Shown: piece by piece, positions 8,077 to 18,558 of the stretch | Numbering within the stretch: position 1 is the first letter of the stretch | Layout: every line of letters starts with the position of its first letter | From: Phytohabitans rumicis | Lineage (GTDB): Bacteria > Actinomycetota > Actinomycetes > Mycobacteriales > Micromonosporaceae | Direction: 5' to 3' | NCBI RefSeq assembly: GCF_011764445.1 | Contig: NZ_BLPG01000001.1 | Coordinates: 3,720,001 to 3,784,000 of the forward strand | Length of the DNA: 64,000 nt | Program-made: the position numbers and the translations under genes | Notes under the pieces: model-generated | What the model was told of the DNA's origin: nothing | The model's input: the letters and a program-made list of their open reading frames with translations, nothing else | Database searches by the model: none

Positions 8077-8709
8077 ATGGAGAGCGCAACCCGCCGGGAG
8101 AGACTCCGGGCCCAGACCCGCGAGGAGGCGAAGGCCGCGGCCCTGCGGCAGATCGCCGCCGCCGGCCCGCAGTCGCTGTCGCTGAACGCGATCGGCAAGG
8201 AACTGGGCATGAGCGGGCCCGCGCTCTACCGGTACTTCTCCGGGCGCGACGAGCTGCTCACCGAGCTGATCAGCGACGGGTACCACGACCTCGCCGACGC
8301 GATCGAGGCCGCGGCGGCGTCGGCGGCCGGGGCCCCGCCCACCGACCGGATCCGGGTGCTGGGCCGCGCGTACCGGGATTGGGCACTCGCCCAGCCGCAC
8401 CGGTACCTGCTGCTCTTCGGCACGCCGGTGCCCGGGTACGTGGCACCGGAGCACACCCGGGATGCGGCGATCCGGACGATGAGCGTGCTCCTGGAGCCGA
8501 TCGCCGCGCTGGCACCGGTCTCCCGCTACCCGGAGTTGGACGCCCAGGTCGCCGGTCCGGTGCGGCGGCTGGGCATCGTCTGCTGGACCCGCATGCACGG
8601 CGTGGTCAGCCTGGAGGTCGAGGGCCACTTCACCCTGATGGGGTTCGACCCCGCCCTCCTGTTCGAAGCCGAGGTCGAGGAGCTCATCCGGCTGGCGACA
8701 CCGGACTAG
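8077..8709 (+). CDS. TetR/AcrR family transcriptional regulator
   Basis: A 210-residue regulator. The N-terminal helix-turn-helix is clear (LRQIAAAGPQSLSLNAIGKE, then LGMSGPALYRYFSGRDELLT). The C-terminal part, with YRDWALAQPHRYLLLFGTPV and a WTRMHGVVSLEVEGHF segment, matches the WHG-type TetR C-terminal domain. It is divergent from the quinone oxidoreductase-like gene with GTTAGA repeats between them, so it probably represses that gene in response to a small hydrophobic or electrophilic ligand. The DUF2252 gene follows 10 bp downstream and may be co-transcribed. Confidence 0.88.
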   Translation: MESATRRERLRAQTREEAKAAALRQIAAAGPQSLSLNAIGKELGMSGPALYRYFSGRDELLTELISDGYHDLADAIEAAAASAAGAPPTDRIRVLGRAYRDWALAQPHRYLLLFGTPVPGYVAPEHTRDAAIRTMSVLLEPIAALAPVSRYPELDAQVAGPVRRLGIVCWTRMHGVVSLEVEGHFTLMGFDPALLFEAEVEELIRLATPD

Positions 8710-8719
8710 CCTGCCCTGC

Positions 8720-10030
8720 ATGAGTACTGATCAGCGGGCGAGCCGGATCGTCGACGTGCTGCTGGCCGAGTTCGGCGAGCTGATGGCCCAGGACCCCGCC
8801 GCCTTCCGCCGCAAGTTCCGCAAGATGGCGGCCTCACCGTTTGCCTTCTACCGCGGCAGCGCCGCGCTCTTCTACGCGGACATGACCGGCGACTTCGCCG
8901 ACGACCGGTTCCTCGACGAGTGGACCAGCCGGGTATGGATCCACGGCGACCTGCACGCGGAGAACTTCGGCACCTACATGAACTCGTCCGGGCAGCTCGT
9001 CTTCAACGTGAACGACTTCGACGAGGCGTACGTGGGCCCGTTCTCCTGGGATCTCAAGCGCTTCTCGGCCAGCATCGCCCTCATCGGGTACGCGAAGGCG
9101 CTCTCCGACGCGGTGATCAGCGACCTGGTGACCCGCTTCGCGACGGCGTACCTGACCGAGCTGCGCGCCATCGCCGCCGGCGGTGACGACGCGATCGGCT
9201 CGATCACCCTGGAGAACGCGGACGGTGTGCTGCGTACGGTGCTCCAGCAGGCGCGCCTCAACACCCGCGTCGACCTGCTCAAGGAGCAGACCACGATCGA
9301 CAACTACGACCGGCGCTTCTCGCTCGGCGATGGCGTGTACGAGATCGACGCGGCGACCCGGGACACGGTGGTGGCGGCGTTCGAGGCGTACCTGGGCACG
9401 CTGCCGGAGGCGACCGCGGCCCTGCGCCCGGTGGCCGCGCACATCAAGGACGTGGTGCTGCGCAAGGGCGTGGGCATCGGCTCGGCCGGGCTGCCGTCGT
9501 ACAACCTGCTACTGGAGGGGCACACCCAGGCCCTGGAGAACGACGTCGTCATCTACATGAAGCAGGCCCAGGTGCCCGCGGTCGCCCGGCACATCGCCGA
9601 CGAGAAGGTGCGCGGCTACTTCCGGCACCAGGGCCACCGTACGGCCGAGTCGCAGCGGGCCCTGCAGGCGCACGCCGACCCGTGGCTGGGCTACACCGAG
9701 CTGCACGGGGTGGGCCAGCTCGTCGCCGAGGTCTCCCCGTACGCCGCCGACCTGGACTGGGCCGACGTCAACGAGCCGGACGAGCTGGCCGGCGTGGTCA
9801 GCGACCTCGGGCGCGCGGTCGCCCGGATGCACTCGGTCGCGGACGACGAGTCCAGTCACGACCTCGTCGACTTCTCCACCGAGGAGGCGATCGTCGCCGT
9901 CGTCGACAAGGACACCAACGGCTTCGTCAACCACCTGGTCGAGTTCGCCCACACGTACGGCGTACGCGCCCGCGAGGACCACCAGATCTTCGTCGACCTC
10001 TTCCGCAACGGCAAACTCCCCGGCGTCTAA
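8720..10030 (+). CDS. DUF2252 family protein
   Basis: A 436-residue protein of the DUF2252 family, widespread in actinobacteria and of unproven function. FYRGSAALFYADM near the N-terminus, WIHGDLHAENFGTYMNSSGQ and FNVNDFDEAYVGPFSWDLKR are the family hallmarks. The HGDLHAENFG and DFDE segments resemble the catalytic loop and metal site of aminoglycoside-phosphotransferase-like kinases, which suggests but does not prove phosphotransfer. It begins 10 bp after the TetR stop, so the two may form one transcript. Confidence 0.88.
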   Translation: MSTDQRASRIVDVLLAEFGELMAQDPAAFRRKFRKMAASPFAFYRGSAALFYADMTGDFADDRFLDEWTSRVWIHGDLHAENFGTYMNSSGQLVFNVNDFDEAYVGPFSWDLKRFSASIALIGYAKALSDAVISDLVTRFATAYLTELRAIAAGGDDAIGSITLENADGVLRTVLQQARLNTRVDLLKEQTTIDNYDRRFSLGDGVYEIDAATRDTVVAAFEAYLGTLPEATAALRPVAAHIKDVVLRKGVGIGSAGLPSYNLLLEGHTQALENDVVIYMKQAQVPAVARHIADEKVRGYFRHQGHRTAESQRALQAHADPWLGYTELHGVGQLVAEVSPYAADLDWADVNEPDELAGVVSDLGRAVARMHSVADDESSHDLVDFSTEEAIVAVVDKDTNGFVNHLVEFAHTYGVRAREDHQIFVDLFRNGKLPGV

Positions 10031-10043
10031 CGTTCACAAATCC

Positions 10044-11296
10044 CTAGGGCTCGACGGTCCACAGTGACTCGATCGGCATCGCCCGAAGCCGATCACCGAA
10101 CGGCAGCGTCTGTTGGCCGCTGTACAGCACGAAGCCCGCGACGAAACGCTCGCCGAGCCGCGTCGCAAGATGTCGAAGGCCGGCCAGATCCTCGGTACGG
10201 ACCGTCGCCGCTGCTTTCGCCTCGATCGCGACGACTCGGCCGTCGGGCGTCTCCAGCACGGCGTCCACCTCCGTGCCGTCCTTCGTCCGGTAGTGATACA
10301 GCTCGGCCCGTTGGTCGCTCCAGGTCAGCTGCCGTGCAAGTTCCATAAGGACGAAGTTCTCCACCATCGGCCCCGCCGCGCCGCCGGGTTCTGCCAGCCG
10401 ACCGCTGTCCTGACCCAGGAGGTGACTGGCGATACCGCTGTCGACGAACGCCAGCTTCGGCGTTGAGATCGCCCGCTGGGTCTGCCCAGCAGCCCACGCC
10501 GGAATCCGCTTGACGAGAAAGGCGGCGGAGAGCAAATCCAGGTATCTATTCAGGGTGCTTCTGGATATTCCGGATAGACCTGACAAAGTACCCGGCACGA
10601 GCAAGCCTCCCGCTCGGCTTGCGAGGAGAGCGAGAAGCTTCCGCAACTCCCCGAGACGCTCGATCGCGGATAGCTGCATCACGTCGCGTGACACGAGGGT
10701 GCTGAGATACGAATCGAAGAACGCCGGGCGCCTACGCGGCTGTCGCCGAACAGCCTCCGGGAAGCCGCCCCGCACGACTCGGTCCAGATAGTCCCGACGT
10801 CGTAGCCCGGACTCGCACCTTAACTTCGACCCATGAGTAAACGCGGCGTCCACGAATCGGTCTGCCGCGCCCTCAATCTCCCCTGGGCAAGAGGCCACAT
10901 CTCGATGATCTCCATGCGGCCCGGCAATGCATCCGGGAGATCCCGCAACGCCAACACCTGTGACGATCCGGTGAGCAGGAACCTGCCCGGCCGTGGATCT
11001 GAGTCCACCGCAAGCTTGATTGACCGAAAAAGCGCCGGGCTGAGCTGGACCTCGTCGATGACAAGCAACCCGTCATGATCGACGAAGCCTGCTGGATCGT
11101 CCTGCGCGGCGCGGAGGGTCGCCGGGTCGTCGAGAAACCTCAGCAGCGCCCGATCCGTGTTGGCGGCGACCAACCGAGCAAGGGTGCTCTTACCAACCTG
11201 GCGAGCGCCGTTGATCGTAACGACACGGGTATCCGCCAGTGCCTCGTCCACCATGGCTTCGGCATGGCGCACCAACAGCTCGTTCCGCGTCTCCAC
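10044..11296 (-). CDS. AAA-type ATPase with DUF4143 domain (one frame break)
   Basis: About 417 residues after repair. The N-terminal AAA_14 ATPase has Walker A INGARQVGKSTLARLV, Walker B GLLVIDEVQLSPALF and FLLTGSSQVLALRDLPDALP. The C-terminal DUF4143 half has RDYLDRVVRGGFPEAVRR, SRSTLNRYLDLLSAAFLVKR and a PD-(D/E)xK-like YRTKDGTEVDAVLETPDGRV...AIEAK pattern. The halves are in different frames, joined by one missing base in the C-run at 10880-10883. These ATPases are common, often horizontally moved and of unknown role. Base composition is slightly lower in GC than neighbours. The GTG at 11296 is chosen over upstream codons that read through a 23-bp tandem repeat. Confidence 0.82.
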
Positions 11297-11306
11297 CGTC
11301 CCATTA

Positions 11307-11416
11307 TGGACGCCTGGCCGCACAATCCGTGGACGCCTGGCCGCGCGGGTCGTGGACACCTGGCCGCATGGTTGGTGGACGTTTGGCCGCTAGGTGCGTG
11401 GACGGTCAGCCGCTCC
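11307..11416. repeat. Five tandem 23-bp repeats upstream of the DUF4143 ATPase
   Basis: TGGACGCCTGGCCGC begins at 11307, 11330, 11353, 11376 and 11399, an exact 23-bp period with a variable 8-base tail. The last copy is degenerate. The array fills the whole space between the ATPase start (11296) and the nuoB stop (11420), so it is in the ATPase promoter/leader region. The period is not a multiple of three, so the array is not a conserved coding repeat. Confidence 0.8.
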
Positions 11417-11419
11417 GTC

Positions 11420-12190
<771 letters not shown>

Positions 12191-12336
12191 TCACAGCCCT
12201 CGCGCCCGCAACCCGGCCGAACGATGACGCGTGTTAAGCGCGCTCAACGAGGAGGACGGGATTGACACGGGGAGGGACTGTGCAGGTGTCGACGCCACCA
12301 CGCCTTGACGGGGCACCGCCGGATGTGGGACGGGGA

Positions 12337-12828
12337 ATGACCGAGATCGACTTTGACGGCTTTTATCACGCCCACTTCCGGGCGATGACGGTGCAGCTGA
12401 CCGCGTACACCGGCGACCTGGCTCAGGCGCAGGACCTGGTCCAGGAGGCGTTCTGCCGGGCGTACGCGCGGTGGAGCAAGATCATCGGGTACGACGACCC
12501 GGTCGCCTGGGTGCGCCGGGTCGCCTGGAACCTCGCGGCCAGCCGGTGGCGCCGGCTCCGTACCGCCCGCGCGTACCTGCGGCACCAGCGCGAAGAGCAC
12601 GTGGCCGGGCCCAACCCGGACCGGGTCGCGCTGACCGCCGCGCTGGCCCGGCTGCCGGAGAACCAGCGGCGCGCCGTCGTGCTGCACCACCTGGCCGACA
12701 TGTCCGTCGCGGAGATCGCCCGCCAGGAAGGGGTCGCCGAAGGCACCGTCAAGTCCTGGCTGCACCGCGGCCGAGCCGCGCTCGCCACGCTGCTGACCGA
12801 GCACACGGAGGAGAGCCGCCGTGACTAA
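12337..12828 (+). CDS. RNA polymerase sigma factor, SigE family (ECF type)
   Basis: A short ECF sigma factor of about 163 residues. Region 2 contains FDGFYHAHFRAMTVQLTAY and DLVQEAFCRAYARWSKI; region 4 contains LARLPENQRRAVVLHHLADM and GTVKSWLHRGRAAL. The ATG at 12337 follows GGACGGGGA and precedes the conserved domain; in-frame GTG (12280) and TTG (12262, behind GAGGAGG) codons would extend it by 19-25 residues. The next gene starts inside its last codons, so they are coupled. The partner, a membrane protein with a short cytoplasmic N-terminus, is likely the sensor or anti-sigma component. Confidence 0.88.
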   Translation: MTEIDFDGFYHAHFRAMTVQLTAYTGDLAQAQDLVQEAFCRAYARWSKIIGYDDPVAWVRRVAWNLAASRWRRLRTARAYLRHQREEHVAGPNPDRVALTAALARLPENQRRAVVLHHLADMSVAEIARQEGVAEGTVKSWLHRGRAALATLLTEHTEESRRD

Positions 12829-13992
12829 CCAGCTTGATGACATCTTCGCCCAGTACCGCGCGGACCTCACGCCGGAGATCGAGCCGGCGGGCCCGGGGCG
12901 GTCCGGATCACCGTGCGCCGCCGGCGCCAGGTCACCGCCGCCACGCTCGCCGCCGTCGCCGTCGTGCTGGTGGTCGCGCCGGTCGCCGGCTTCGCCGCCC
13001 TCAGCCGCGACTCGCACCCCGGGCCGGCGCCCGCCGAGTCGGGGTCACCGACGCCCTCCGTGCCTCCCACCCCGACGGCGACTCCACCGGCCACCCCATC
13101 GGCCGTGCCGGACGGCCGGATCTCCCGGGCGCAACTGCTCGCGGCGACCGTGACCCTTCCGCGGTGGCAGTCAGGCGCCCCCGCGTCGTGCCTGACGAAG
13201 AACGTTCGACTGGCCGGGAGCAAGACCTCCAGCAAGCCGTGGCTGGGGGCGGTGATCCACGGGGACGCGGACGGCGACGGCGCCGAGGAGACCGTGGCCA
13301 CGCTCGCCTGCTCGCCCGGCAACACCGACATGCAGCAGGTGGTCGTGTTCGACCGCGACAAGGCGGGCCGGATCGTGACGCTCGGCCAGGTCGTGCGCAC
13401 CGGCGACGAGATCGGCTGGCTCATCGAGGCCGCCGTCTCGGGACCGCGGACGGTCCGGGTACAGGTCGGCGACGTCCAGCCGTGCTGCGACGTGGACGAG
13501 GAGCAGATACAGAAGCAGACGCGGACGTACGTGTGGAACGGCACCGGCTTCCAACAGACGGGCTGGCCGACCGCGTTCACCGGCAACCCGAACTCCACCG
13601 ACCTGTCCGTCGAGGTGACCGACCTGGTGCTCACCCCAAACGCCGCGGACGGCCGCCTGCACGGCACCATCACCGTGAACGTCCGGAACCTCGGGCCGCA
13701 AGACGCGGAGCGGGTGGACGTGACCTTCGGCTTCGACCGCGAGGTGCGGCACGAGGGCACCGGATGGGACACCTGCCAGGGCGAGGTGGAGCCCGGACCT
13801 CGCTGCCAGTTGTTCGGCATCGTCCACGCCGGCGAGCGGCGGACGTGCGTGTTCGAGTTCAGCATGGAGGCGACCGCGCCGTTCAACGGCACCGCCACGG
13901 TGCAGGTGTCCGGGATGAACGCCGTAGGGACGTTCGTGCCAGACCTCGCCAAGGCGAACAACCGCCTCTCGTTCGACTACCGCCGCAAGTGA
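12821..13992 (+). CDS. Membrane-anchored extracytoplasmic protein coupled to the sigma factor (one frame break)
   Basis: About 390 residues after repair. Residues 1-30 (MTNQLDDIFAQYRADLTPEI) are cytoplasmic. Then comes an arginine-rich stop and one membrane helix (AATLAAVAVVLVVAPVAGFA), a Pro/Thr/Ser linker and a large extracytoplasmic part with an FG-GAP-like AVIHGDADGDGAEETVATLA segment, a Cys pair QPCCDVD and a C-terminal Ig-like domain. The GTG at 12821 overlaps the sigma-factor stop by 8 bp. One base is missing in the G-run at 12895-12898, which separates residues 1-26 from the rest. This topology is typical of genes following SigE-family factors; whether it inhibits the sigma factor is unproven. 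Confidence 0.75.
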
Positions 13993-15387
13993 TCAGTACG
14001 CGGGGCGCTGCAAGTGGCCGAGAAAGTCCACCAGCAGCGCCTCGCGTACGGCCGGTGGGGCGGCGTTGAGCAGGGTGTTGATGGTCGCCATCCGTTCCGG
14101 CAGACCGCCGGGGCCGACACCGAGGGCCGCCAGCAGCGCGGGCAGCGGGGCGTCCAGCGGCACCGGCGGGAGCGAGACCGGGCCGGCCGCGCGGGCGGCC
14201 GCCGCCGCGTCGCGCAGGTCCGCACCGAACTCGCCCACCCGCGGCGCCACCGACGGGGTCACCGTGAGGTGGATGCTGGCCGGCAGCTCGCCGTACGCGA
14301 ACTGCGGTTGGGTGTGCCAGCCACGGGCGGCCAACTCGTCGGCGAGGACAAAGATGTCGAGAACGTCCGAGGTGAAACAGACCACAGTGGACTCGGGCGG
14401 CGCGACGAGGCGCAATCCGTCCACAGCGGACACCGCGGCGGCCAGTCCGCGCACGGCTTCCCACGTACGCGCCGCGAGCGCCAGGTAGCCCTCGTCGCCG
14501 ATGTGCCGCAGCACGGCGTACGCGGCGGCGATCGGCCCGCCCGACCGGGTGGACGAGATCACCGGGTTGACCATCGGGTAGCCGGGCCAGTCCGCGTACG
14601 CGAAGTACTGCGGCCGGCGCAGGTCGGCGTCCCGGTGCAGCAGGACCGAGACGCCCTTCGGCGCGTACGCGTACTTGTGCAGGTCCACCGAGATCGACGT
14701 GACCCCGGGGACGGACAGGTCGAACGGCGGCACGTCCACACCGAGCCGCCGCAGGTAGGGCAGCGTCCAGCCGCCGAAGCAGGCGTCCACGTGGCAGCGG
14801 ACCCCGCGTTCCGCGGCCGCCGCCGCGATGCCCGCCACCGGGTCGACCACGCCGTGCGCGTACGACGGCGCGGAGCAGGCCACCAGCACCGTGTCCGGGC
14901 CGATCGCCGCCGCGACGTCGGCCACCGCCGGGCGCAGGGTTTGCGGCGACACGGGTACGACGTCCAGCGCCACGCCCAGGTAGTGCGCCGCCTTGGCGAA
15001 GGCCGCGTGCCCGGTCGCCGGCACGACCAGGCGCGGCTGCCGGGACGGTGCGCCGTCCCGGGCCGCCTTCACCGCCAGCATCAGCGACTCGGTGCCACCG
15101 CCGGTCACGCTGCCGACCGTCTCGGGCCCGCCCCCGAGCAGCGTGGCCGCCGCGCCGACCAGGACGTTCTCTATCGCCAGCAGGGACGGGAACGCGGTCG
15201 GGTCCAGGCCGTTGACGTGCGCGGACTCCTCGTGCGCCGACTGGGCCAGCGCGTCGAGGCCGGGCAGGCCCGGGTCGTAGACGTACGCGAAGAGGCGGCC
15301 GCCGTGGGTCGGGCGGTCGGCGGCGCGCAGCGCCCGGATCTCCTCCAGCACCTGCTCAGCCGGCAGGCCGTCCCTCGGCAACGACAT
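13993..15387 (-). CDS. PLP-dependent decarboxylase/lyase (group II, sphingosine-phosphate-lyase-like)
   Basis: A fold-type I PLP enzyme of 464 residues. GSVTGGGTESLMLAVKAARD binds the cofactor phosphate, HVDACFGGWTLPYLRRLGV gives the aspartate, and the Schiff-base lysine is in SISVDLHKYAYAPKGVSVLL. Such proteins decarboxylate amino acids or cleave amino-alcohol phosphates; the substrate cannot be assigned. The ATG at 15387 (alternative GTG at 15396) lies within the 3' end of the upstream transporter gene, a 32-bp overlap on the same strand. That implies translational coupling and a possible import-then-catabolise pair. Confidence 0.87.
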   Translation of the reverse strand: MSLPRDGLPAEQVLEEIRALRAADRPTHGGRLFAYVYDPGLPGLDALAQSAHEESAHVNGLDPTAFPSLLAIENVLVGAAATLLGGGPETVGSVTGGGTESLMLAVKAARDGAPSRQPRLVVPATGHAAFAKAAHYLGVALDVVPVSPQTLRPAVADVAAAIGPDTVLVACSAPSYAHGVVDPVAGIAAAAAERGVRCHVDACFGGWTLPYLRRLGVDVPPFDLSVPGVTSISVDLHKYAYAPKGVSVLLHRDADLRRPQYFAYADWPGYPMVNPVISSTRSGGPIAAAYAVLRHIGDEGYLALAARTWEAVRGLAAAVSAVDGLRLVAPPESTVVCFTSDVLDIFVLADELAARGWHTQPQFAYGELPASIHLTVTPSVAPRVGEFGADLRDAAAAARAAGPVSLPPVPLDAPLPALLAALGVGPGGLPERMATINTLLNAAPPAVREALLVDFLGHLQRPAY

Positions 15388-16702
15388 GGACGTCACCGTA
15401 CAAGCGCTCCTCGGTCAGGTCGTAGCCGCGCATCACCAGGACCGGCAGCGCGACCACCACGGCGGGGAGGACGGTGAAGCCGAGGAGCACGCCCAGCCGA
15501 GCCGTGCCGTCCTGCGCCGCCGCCTCGCCGCTGGCCGACGAGACGTACCCGGAAAGCTGCAGGACCAGCGCGTAGATGCCAGGGCCGAGCGCGAGGCCGA
15601 GGGTCTCCCCGGCCGTCCACAGGCCGGTGAAGACGCCGGCCTGCCGGCGGCCGGTGCGCACGGTGTCGTACGCGATGCAGTCCGGCAACATCGACATGGC
15701 GAAGACCTGCTGGCCGGCGTACCCGCAGCCGACCGCGGCCACGACCAGGTAGACGGCGACCGCGGGCAGGGCCGGCGCCGCGACCAGCAGCAGCGCGCCC
15801 GCCGCAAAGATCAACGAGGCCGACACGAACGACCGCAGCTTGCCCACCCGCAGGCCCACCCGGCGCCACACCGGCATCACCAGCAACGCCGGCCCGACGA
15901 AGCACGCGAAGAGCACGGTCGGGCCGTCGTCGGGGCGTTCGATCACGTGATCGGCGAAGTACTTGACCCCCGCGAGCATGGTGCCGATCCCGGCGGCCTG
16001 GATCACGAAACACACCAGCAGCAGCCGGAACGGCCGGTTGCCGGTCGCCACCGCGAGCTGGGCGCGCAGGCTCGGCTCGCTCTCCCGCACCGGCCCGGCG
16101 GGGATGCTCCGGGTGCCGAAGTACACCCCGAGCGCGCCCAGCACGATCATCCCGGCGCTGAACAGGCCCATCCAGCGGTACCCCGGGATGCCCTCGCCGC
16201 CCGCGCTCACCACGAGCGGGGCCACCGCGCCGGACACCAGGATCGCCAGCGCCAGGAACGCGATCCGCCACGTCATCATGCGGGTCCGCTCCGCGTACCC
16301 GTCGGTCATCTCCGCGGGCATCGCCACGTACGGCACCTGGAAGAACGCGAACGCCGTCGCGGTCGCCAGGAACGCCACCGCGACGTAGGCCGCGGCGCCC
16401 GCGCCGGTCCCGTACGGCGCGGCGAAGATCGCCGCGAAGAGCACAGCAAGGGCCAAACCACCACCCAGGAGGTACGGCCGCCGGCCGCCCCACCGGTCCG
16501 AGATGCGCCCGGCGACCGGGTTCACGAGCACGTCCCACGCCTTGGGCACCAGCACCAAAAGACCCGCCACACCGGCCGCCACGCCCAGCGTGTCGGTCAG
16601 ATACGGCAGCAGAAGCAGCCCAGGCACCGTGCCGAACGTTCCTGTGGCCAGCGAACCCAGTGCGTATCCGACGTGGATCCTGCGCGGCAACCCGTCGCTC
16701 AT
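15356..16702 (-). CDS. MFS/GPH-type transporter
   Basis: A 12-helix transporter of 448 residues in the MFS superfamily, closest in pattern to the glycoside-pentoside-hexuronide:cation symporters. Evidence includes VNPVAGRISDRWGGRRPYLL (loop 2-3 signature), FFQVPYVAMPAEMTDGYAER, DCIAYDTVRTGRRQAGVFTG and the even spacing of hydrophobic segments. The substrate is probably a sugar, glycoside or similar organic solute. Its last 32 bases overlap the downstream PLP enzyme, which suggests the two act together. It diverges from the gamma-glutamyltransferase gene across 59 bp. Confidence 0.85.
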   Translation of the reverse strand: MSDGLPRRIHVGYALGSLATGTFGTVPGLLLLPYLTDTLGVAAGVAGLLVLVPKAWDVLVNPVAGRISDRWGGRRPYLLGGGLALAVLFAAIFAAPYGTGAGAAAYVAVAFLATATAFAFFQVPYVAMPAEMTDGYAERTRMMTWRIAFLALAILVSGAVAPLVVSAGGEGIPGYRWMGLFSAGMIVLGALGVYFGTRSIPAGPVRESEPSLRAQLAVATGNRPFRLLLVCFVIQAAGIGTMLAGVKYFADHVIERPDDGPTVLFACFVGPALLVMPVWRRVGLRVGKLRSFVSASLIFAAGALLLVAAPALPAVAVYLVVAAVGCGYAGQQVFAMSMLPDCIAYDTVRTGRRQAGVFTGLWTAGETLGLALGPGIYALVLQLSGYVSSASGEAAAQDGTARLGVLLGFTVLPAVVVALPVLVMRGYDLTEERLYGDVHVVAEGRPAG

Positions 16703-16761
16703 GGGCGCGGATGTTATCCATCAGGCCACGCGTTTCAACAGATGGTTCTACGCTGCGGCGC

Positions 16762-18214
16762 GTGAGTATTAGTGCTCCGACGGCCGCCCGGATCGCGCCG
16801 CCGGCTCGAGAGGAGGCGATGCGGGTGCCTGCCGGTGTCGCCGCCAACCACCCGGCCACCGCCGAGGTGGGTCTGCGCATCCTCGCGGCCGGGGGTTCGG
16901 CCGCGGACGCCGCCGTCGCCGCCGTCCTCGCGACCTCAACCAGCGAGAGCATCCTGACCGGGATCGGTGGGGGCGGGTTCGCCACGTATTACGACGCGTC
17001 GACACAGACGGTGACGTGTCTGGACTTTTTCTGCTCGGTGCCGGGGCTGGATGGCGACATCCCCCGGGCCCGATGGTCCCCATCGAGGTGACGTTCGGCG
17101 GCGTGCCGCAGACGTACTCGATCGGGGCGCGAGCGTCGGCGTGCCCGGCGTGCCGGCCGGCTGCGGCGAGGTGCACCGGCGCTGGGGCCGGCTGCCCTGG
17201 CAGCGCGTCGTCGAGCCGGCGGTCACGCTGGCCCGCAGCGGCGTGGTCCTGCCCGCGGCGCACGCCCGCACGCTGGTCTCGGTCGCGCCCGCGCTGCTGC
17301 CCGGGGAGGGTGCGGAGATCTACGCGCCCGGCGGCCACCTGCTGCTGGGCGGCGAGCTGCTGCACCATCCCGGGCTCGACAAGGCCCTGGACGGGCTGGC
17401 CGAGGAGGGGCCGGCGGTCTTCTACACCGGGCGCTACGGGCAGCTGCTCGTCGACACCGTACGCGCGGTCGGCGGGGTGATCGGCCCGGCCGACCTGGCC
17501 GCGTACCGGGTGCTGGAGCTGGACGTGGGGCACGCGCTGCTGGGCGGCTACCACGTGTACGCCCGGCACGACCTCAACGGCACCATCGACACGCTCGCCG
17601 CGCTACCCCCGGACCTGGGCGAGATGACCCGTCCCGCCCGCGCTGTCGCGGTGGCCAACGCCCTGCGCACGTACGGCCGGCAGCGGCTCGGCGACACGAC
17701 GAACATCTCGGTGGTGGACCGCGAGGGCGACGCCTGCGTGATCACCACCACGCTCGGCATCGGCGCCGGCGTGTGGCTACCCGGGCTGGGCATCAACCTC
17801 AACTCGATGCTCGGCGAGGGCGAACTGATCACGCCGGACCTCGTGGCGGGGCGCCGGATGCAGTCGATGATGTGCCCGCTGGTGGTCGTCGACGACGACG
17901 GCGACCTGGTGGCGGCCGCCGGCTCGGCCGGGGCGTCGCGGATCCGCACCGCCCTCGTCGACACCCTGCTGGGCGTGCTGGTCGACGACCTGGACATGCC
18001 CTCGGCCATCGCCCGCCCGCGCTTCCACGTGGTCGACAACACCGTGCACGCCGAGCTCGGCTACCCGGCGGACGAGCTGGACGCGCTGCGCGACGCCGGC
18101 TACGAGATCAACCAGTGGCCGGACATGAACCACTACTTCGGCGGCGTCAGCGCGGTGGGGCGTGCCGGTGCCGCCGGCGACCCGCGCCGGGGCGGGGTCG
18201 GCGCGATCGGCTAG
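16762..18214 (+). CDS. Gamma-glutamyltransferase family protein (two frame breaks)
   Basis: An Ntn-hydrolase of about 484 residues after repair; such enzymes self-cleave and transfer or hydrolyse gamma-glutamyl groups. Seen are the N-terminal GVAANHPATAEVGLRILAAG and GIGGGGFATYYD, VTFGGVPQTYSIGA and VGVPGVPAGCGEVHRRWG. DTTNISVVDREGDACVITTT contains the candidate autocatalytic threonine, and NSMLGEGEL follows. These lie in three successive frames, joined by a missing base in the C-run at 17061-17065 and another near 17127-17131. Length is somewhat short for the family. The GTG start at 16762 diverges from the transporter. Its TAG overlaps the convergent alkyltransferase-like stop. Confidence 0.82.
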
Positions 18215-18537
18215 TCCGGCATCCAGGCGGCCTGCTTCATGTCCACCCGGCCGTTGCGCATCGGGGTGGCCTCGCCGATCAGCCGGGCCATCGCCTCCAG
18301 CTCGTGTCCGGGCACCACGCGGCCGGCGTTGTTGACCACGCGGTGCCAGGGCACGGGCCCGCCGTACCTGGCCATGATCGTGCCGACCAGCCGCGCGGAG
18401 GAGCGCCCCGACCGGTCGGACAGGTAGTCGGCGATCGCCCCGTACGACATCACCCGCCCCGACGGGATCCGCTCGACCAAGGCCAGCACCGCCTCGACGT
18501 ACTCCTCCGGGGTCACGGGCGCCAGCCTAGGGTTCAT
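18211..18537 (-). CDS. Alkyltransferase-like protein (MGMT family, no catalytic cysteine)
   Basis: A small protein of 108 residues in the methylated-DNA-protein-cysteine methyltransferase family. The usual PCHRV active site is replaced by PVPWHRVV, with tryptophan (W64) in place of cysteine. That is the defining feature of alkyltransferase-like proteins, which bind O6-alkylguanine and flag it for nucleotide excision repair. The helix-turn-helix (PSGRVMSYGAIADYL) and arginine finger (SSARLVGTIMAR) are retained. It converges on the gamma-glutamyltransferase gene with overlapping stops and diverges from proB. Confidence 0.9.
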   Translation of the reverse strand: MNPRLAPVTPEEYVEAVLALVERIPSGRVMSYGAIADYLSDRSGRSSARLVGTIMARYGGPVPWHRVVNNAGRVVPGHELEAMARLIGEATPMRNGRVDMKQAAWMPD

Positions 18538-18558
18538 CTGGCAATGGAGAATGGGTGG

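Noticed and set aside
11307-11416. Possible CRISPR array
   Set aside because: The repeats are contiguous 23-bp units with only eight variable bases, no spacers of normal size and no cas genes.
13993-16702. A complete amino-acid decarboxylation acid-resistance system
   Set aside because: The transporter is of the GPH sugar-symporter type rather than an amino-acid antiporter, so the pairing does not match glutamate/GABA-type systems.
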